13,714 nt of DNA from Candidatus Aegiribacteria sp. (GTDB lineage: Bacteria; Fermentibacterota; Fermentibacteria; Fermentibacterales; Fermentibacteraceae). The DNA lies in the NCBI GenBank assembly GCA_021107345.1, contig JAIOSX010000260.1, forward strand, positions 1 to 13,714, in the 5' to 3' direction. Below, one piece after another: positions 13,655 through 13,714 of the stretch (its first letter is position 1; every line of letters begins with the position of its first letter). Both the position numbers and the translations under genes were made by a program. The notes under the pieces were generated by a model that was not told the DNA's origin, did no database searches, and saw only the letters and a list, made by a program, of their open reading frames with translations.

Positions 13655-13714
13655 CTGCGGCGTTGCGGATTCAGTTACATAGCCCTGCTATGCGCCATCA
13701 TCCGCGCCTTGCAG
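13655..13714. repeat. Nested palindrome at the window edge, possible dispersed repeat
   Basis: Inverted arms are nested inside each other: CATAGC (13678-13683) with GCTATG (13687-13692) around a CCT loop; outside this GCGGAT (13665-13670) with ATCCGC (13700-13705), separated from the inner stem by a symmetric 7x7 internal loop. Further out are GGC (13659-13661) with GCC (13706-13708) and CTGC (13655-13658) with GCAG (13711-13714). It is non-coding as far as can be seen, and may continue past the edge. The layout is like REP/MITE-type dispersed palindromes, but only one copy is in view. Confidence 0.5.

Overview
The window (about 13.7 kb, mostly near 50% G+C by eye) reads as a chromosomal segment of an anaerobic or facultative, didermic bacterium. 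Supporting signs are a lipoprotein signal peptide, a secreted beta-barrel-like domain, a two-subunit class I (Fe-S type) fumarase, and an aspartate decarboxylase/antiporter energy module. The style recalls the FCB superphylum or a related candidate phylum, but that is only an impression. There is no tRNA, rRNA, CRISPR, transposase or phage gene.

Left block, + strand (1-5165): the last codons of what is probably the fumarase alpha subunit; the fumarase beta subunit (TTG start, strong Shine-Dalgarno); a malic enzyme; a strong 15-bp hairpin; a free-standing double-ACT protein resembling the regulatory tail of aspartokinase; and an SppA-type serine protease with an unusual secreted beta-rich N-terminal half. 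Fumarase and malic enzyme together connect fumarate, malate and pyruvate.

Middle block, + strand (5166-7973): an AT-richer, probably acquired SAM methyltransferase; a small one-helix membrane or secreted protein; and a glycosyltransferase family 2/SAM methyltransferase fusion. The two transferases look like surface-glycan or lipid-linked sugar modification enzymes.

Reverse-strand operon (10043 down to 7991): a DUF1015 protein carrying a DGHHR motif, a small lipoprotein and a four-helix membrane protein. These are tightly packed (ATGA overlap, then a 5-bp gap) and meet the glycosyltransferase fusion tail to tail.

Right block, + strand (10302-13594): aspartate 4-decarboxylase and the aspartate:alanine antiporter AspT, overlapping by ATGA and served by a good TTGACA-N17-TATTCT promoter. 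Together they form a known proton-motive cycle: aspartate enters in exchange for alanine, and decarboxylation inside consumes a proton. The window therefore encodes two separate C4-to-C3 decarboxylation routes (malate to pyruvate, aspartate to alanine), plus a lone ACT regulator of the aspartokinase type. The last 120 bases hold a series of hairpins, ending in a nested palindrome cut by the window edge, that looks like a dispersed repeat element. The most notable points are the AspD/AspT module, the SppA fusion, the glycosyltransferase-methyltransferase fusion, the DUF1015 operon, the lone double-ACT protein and the terminal nested palindrome.
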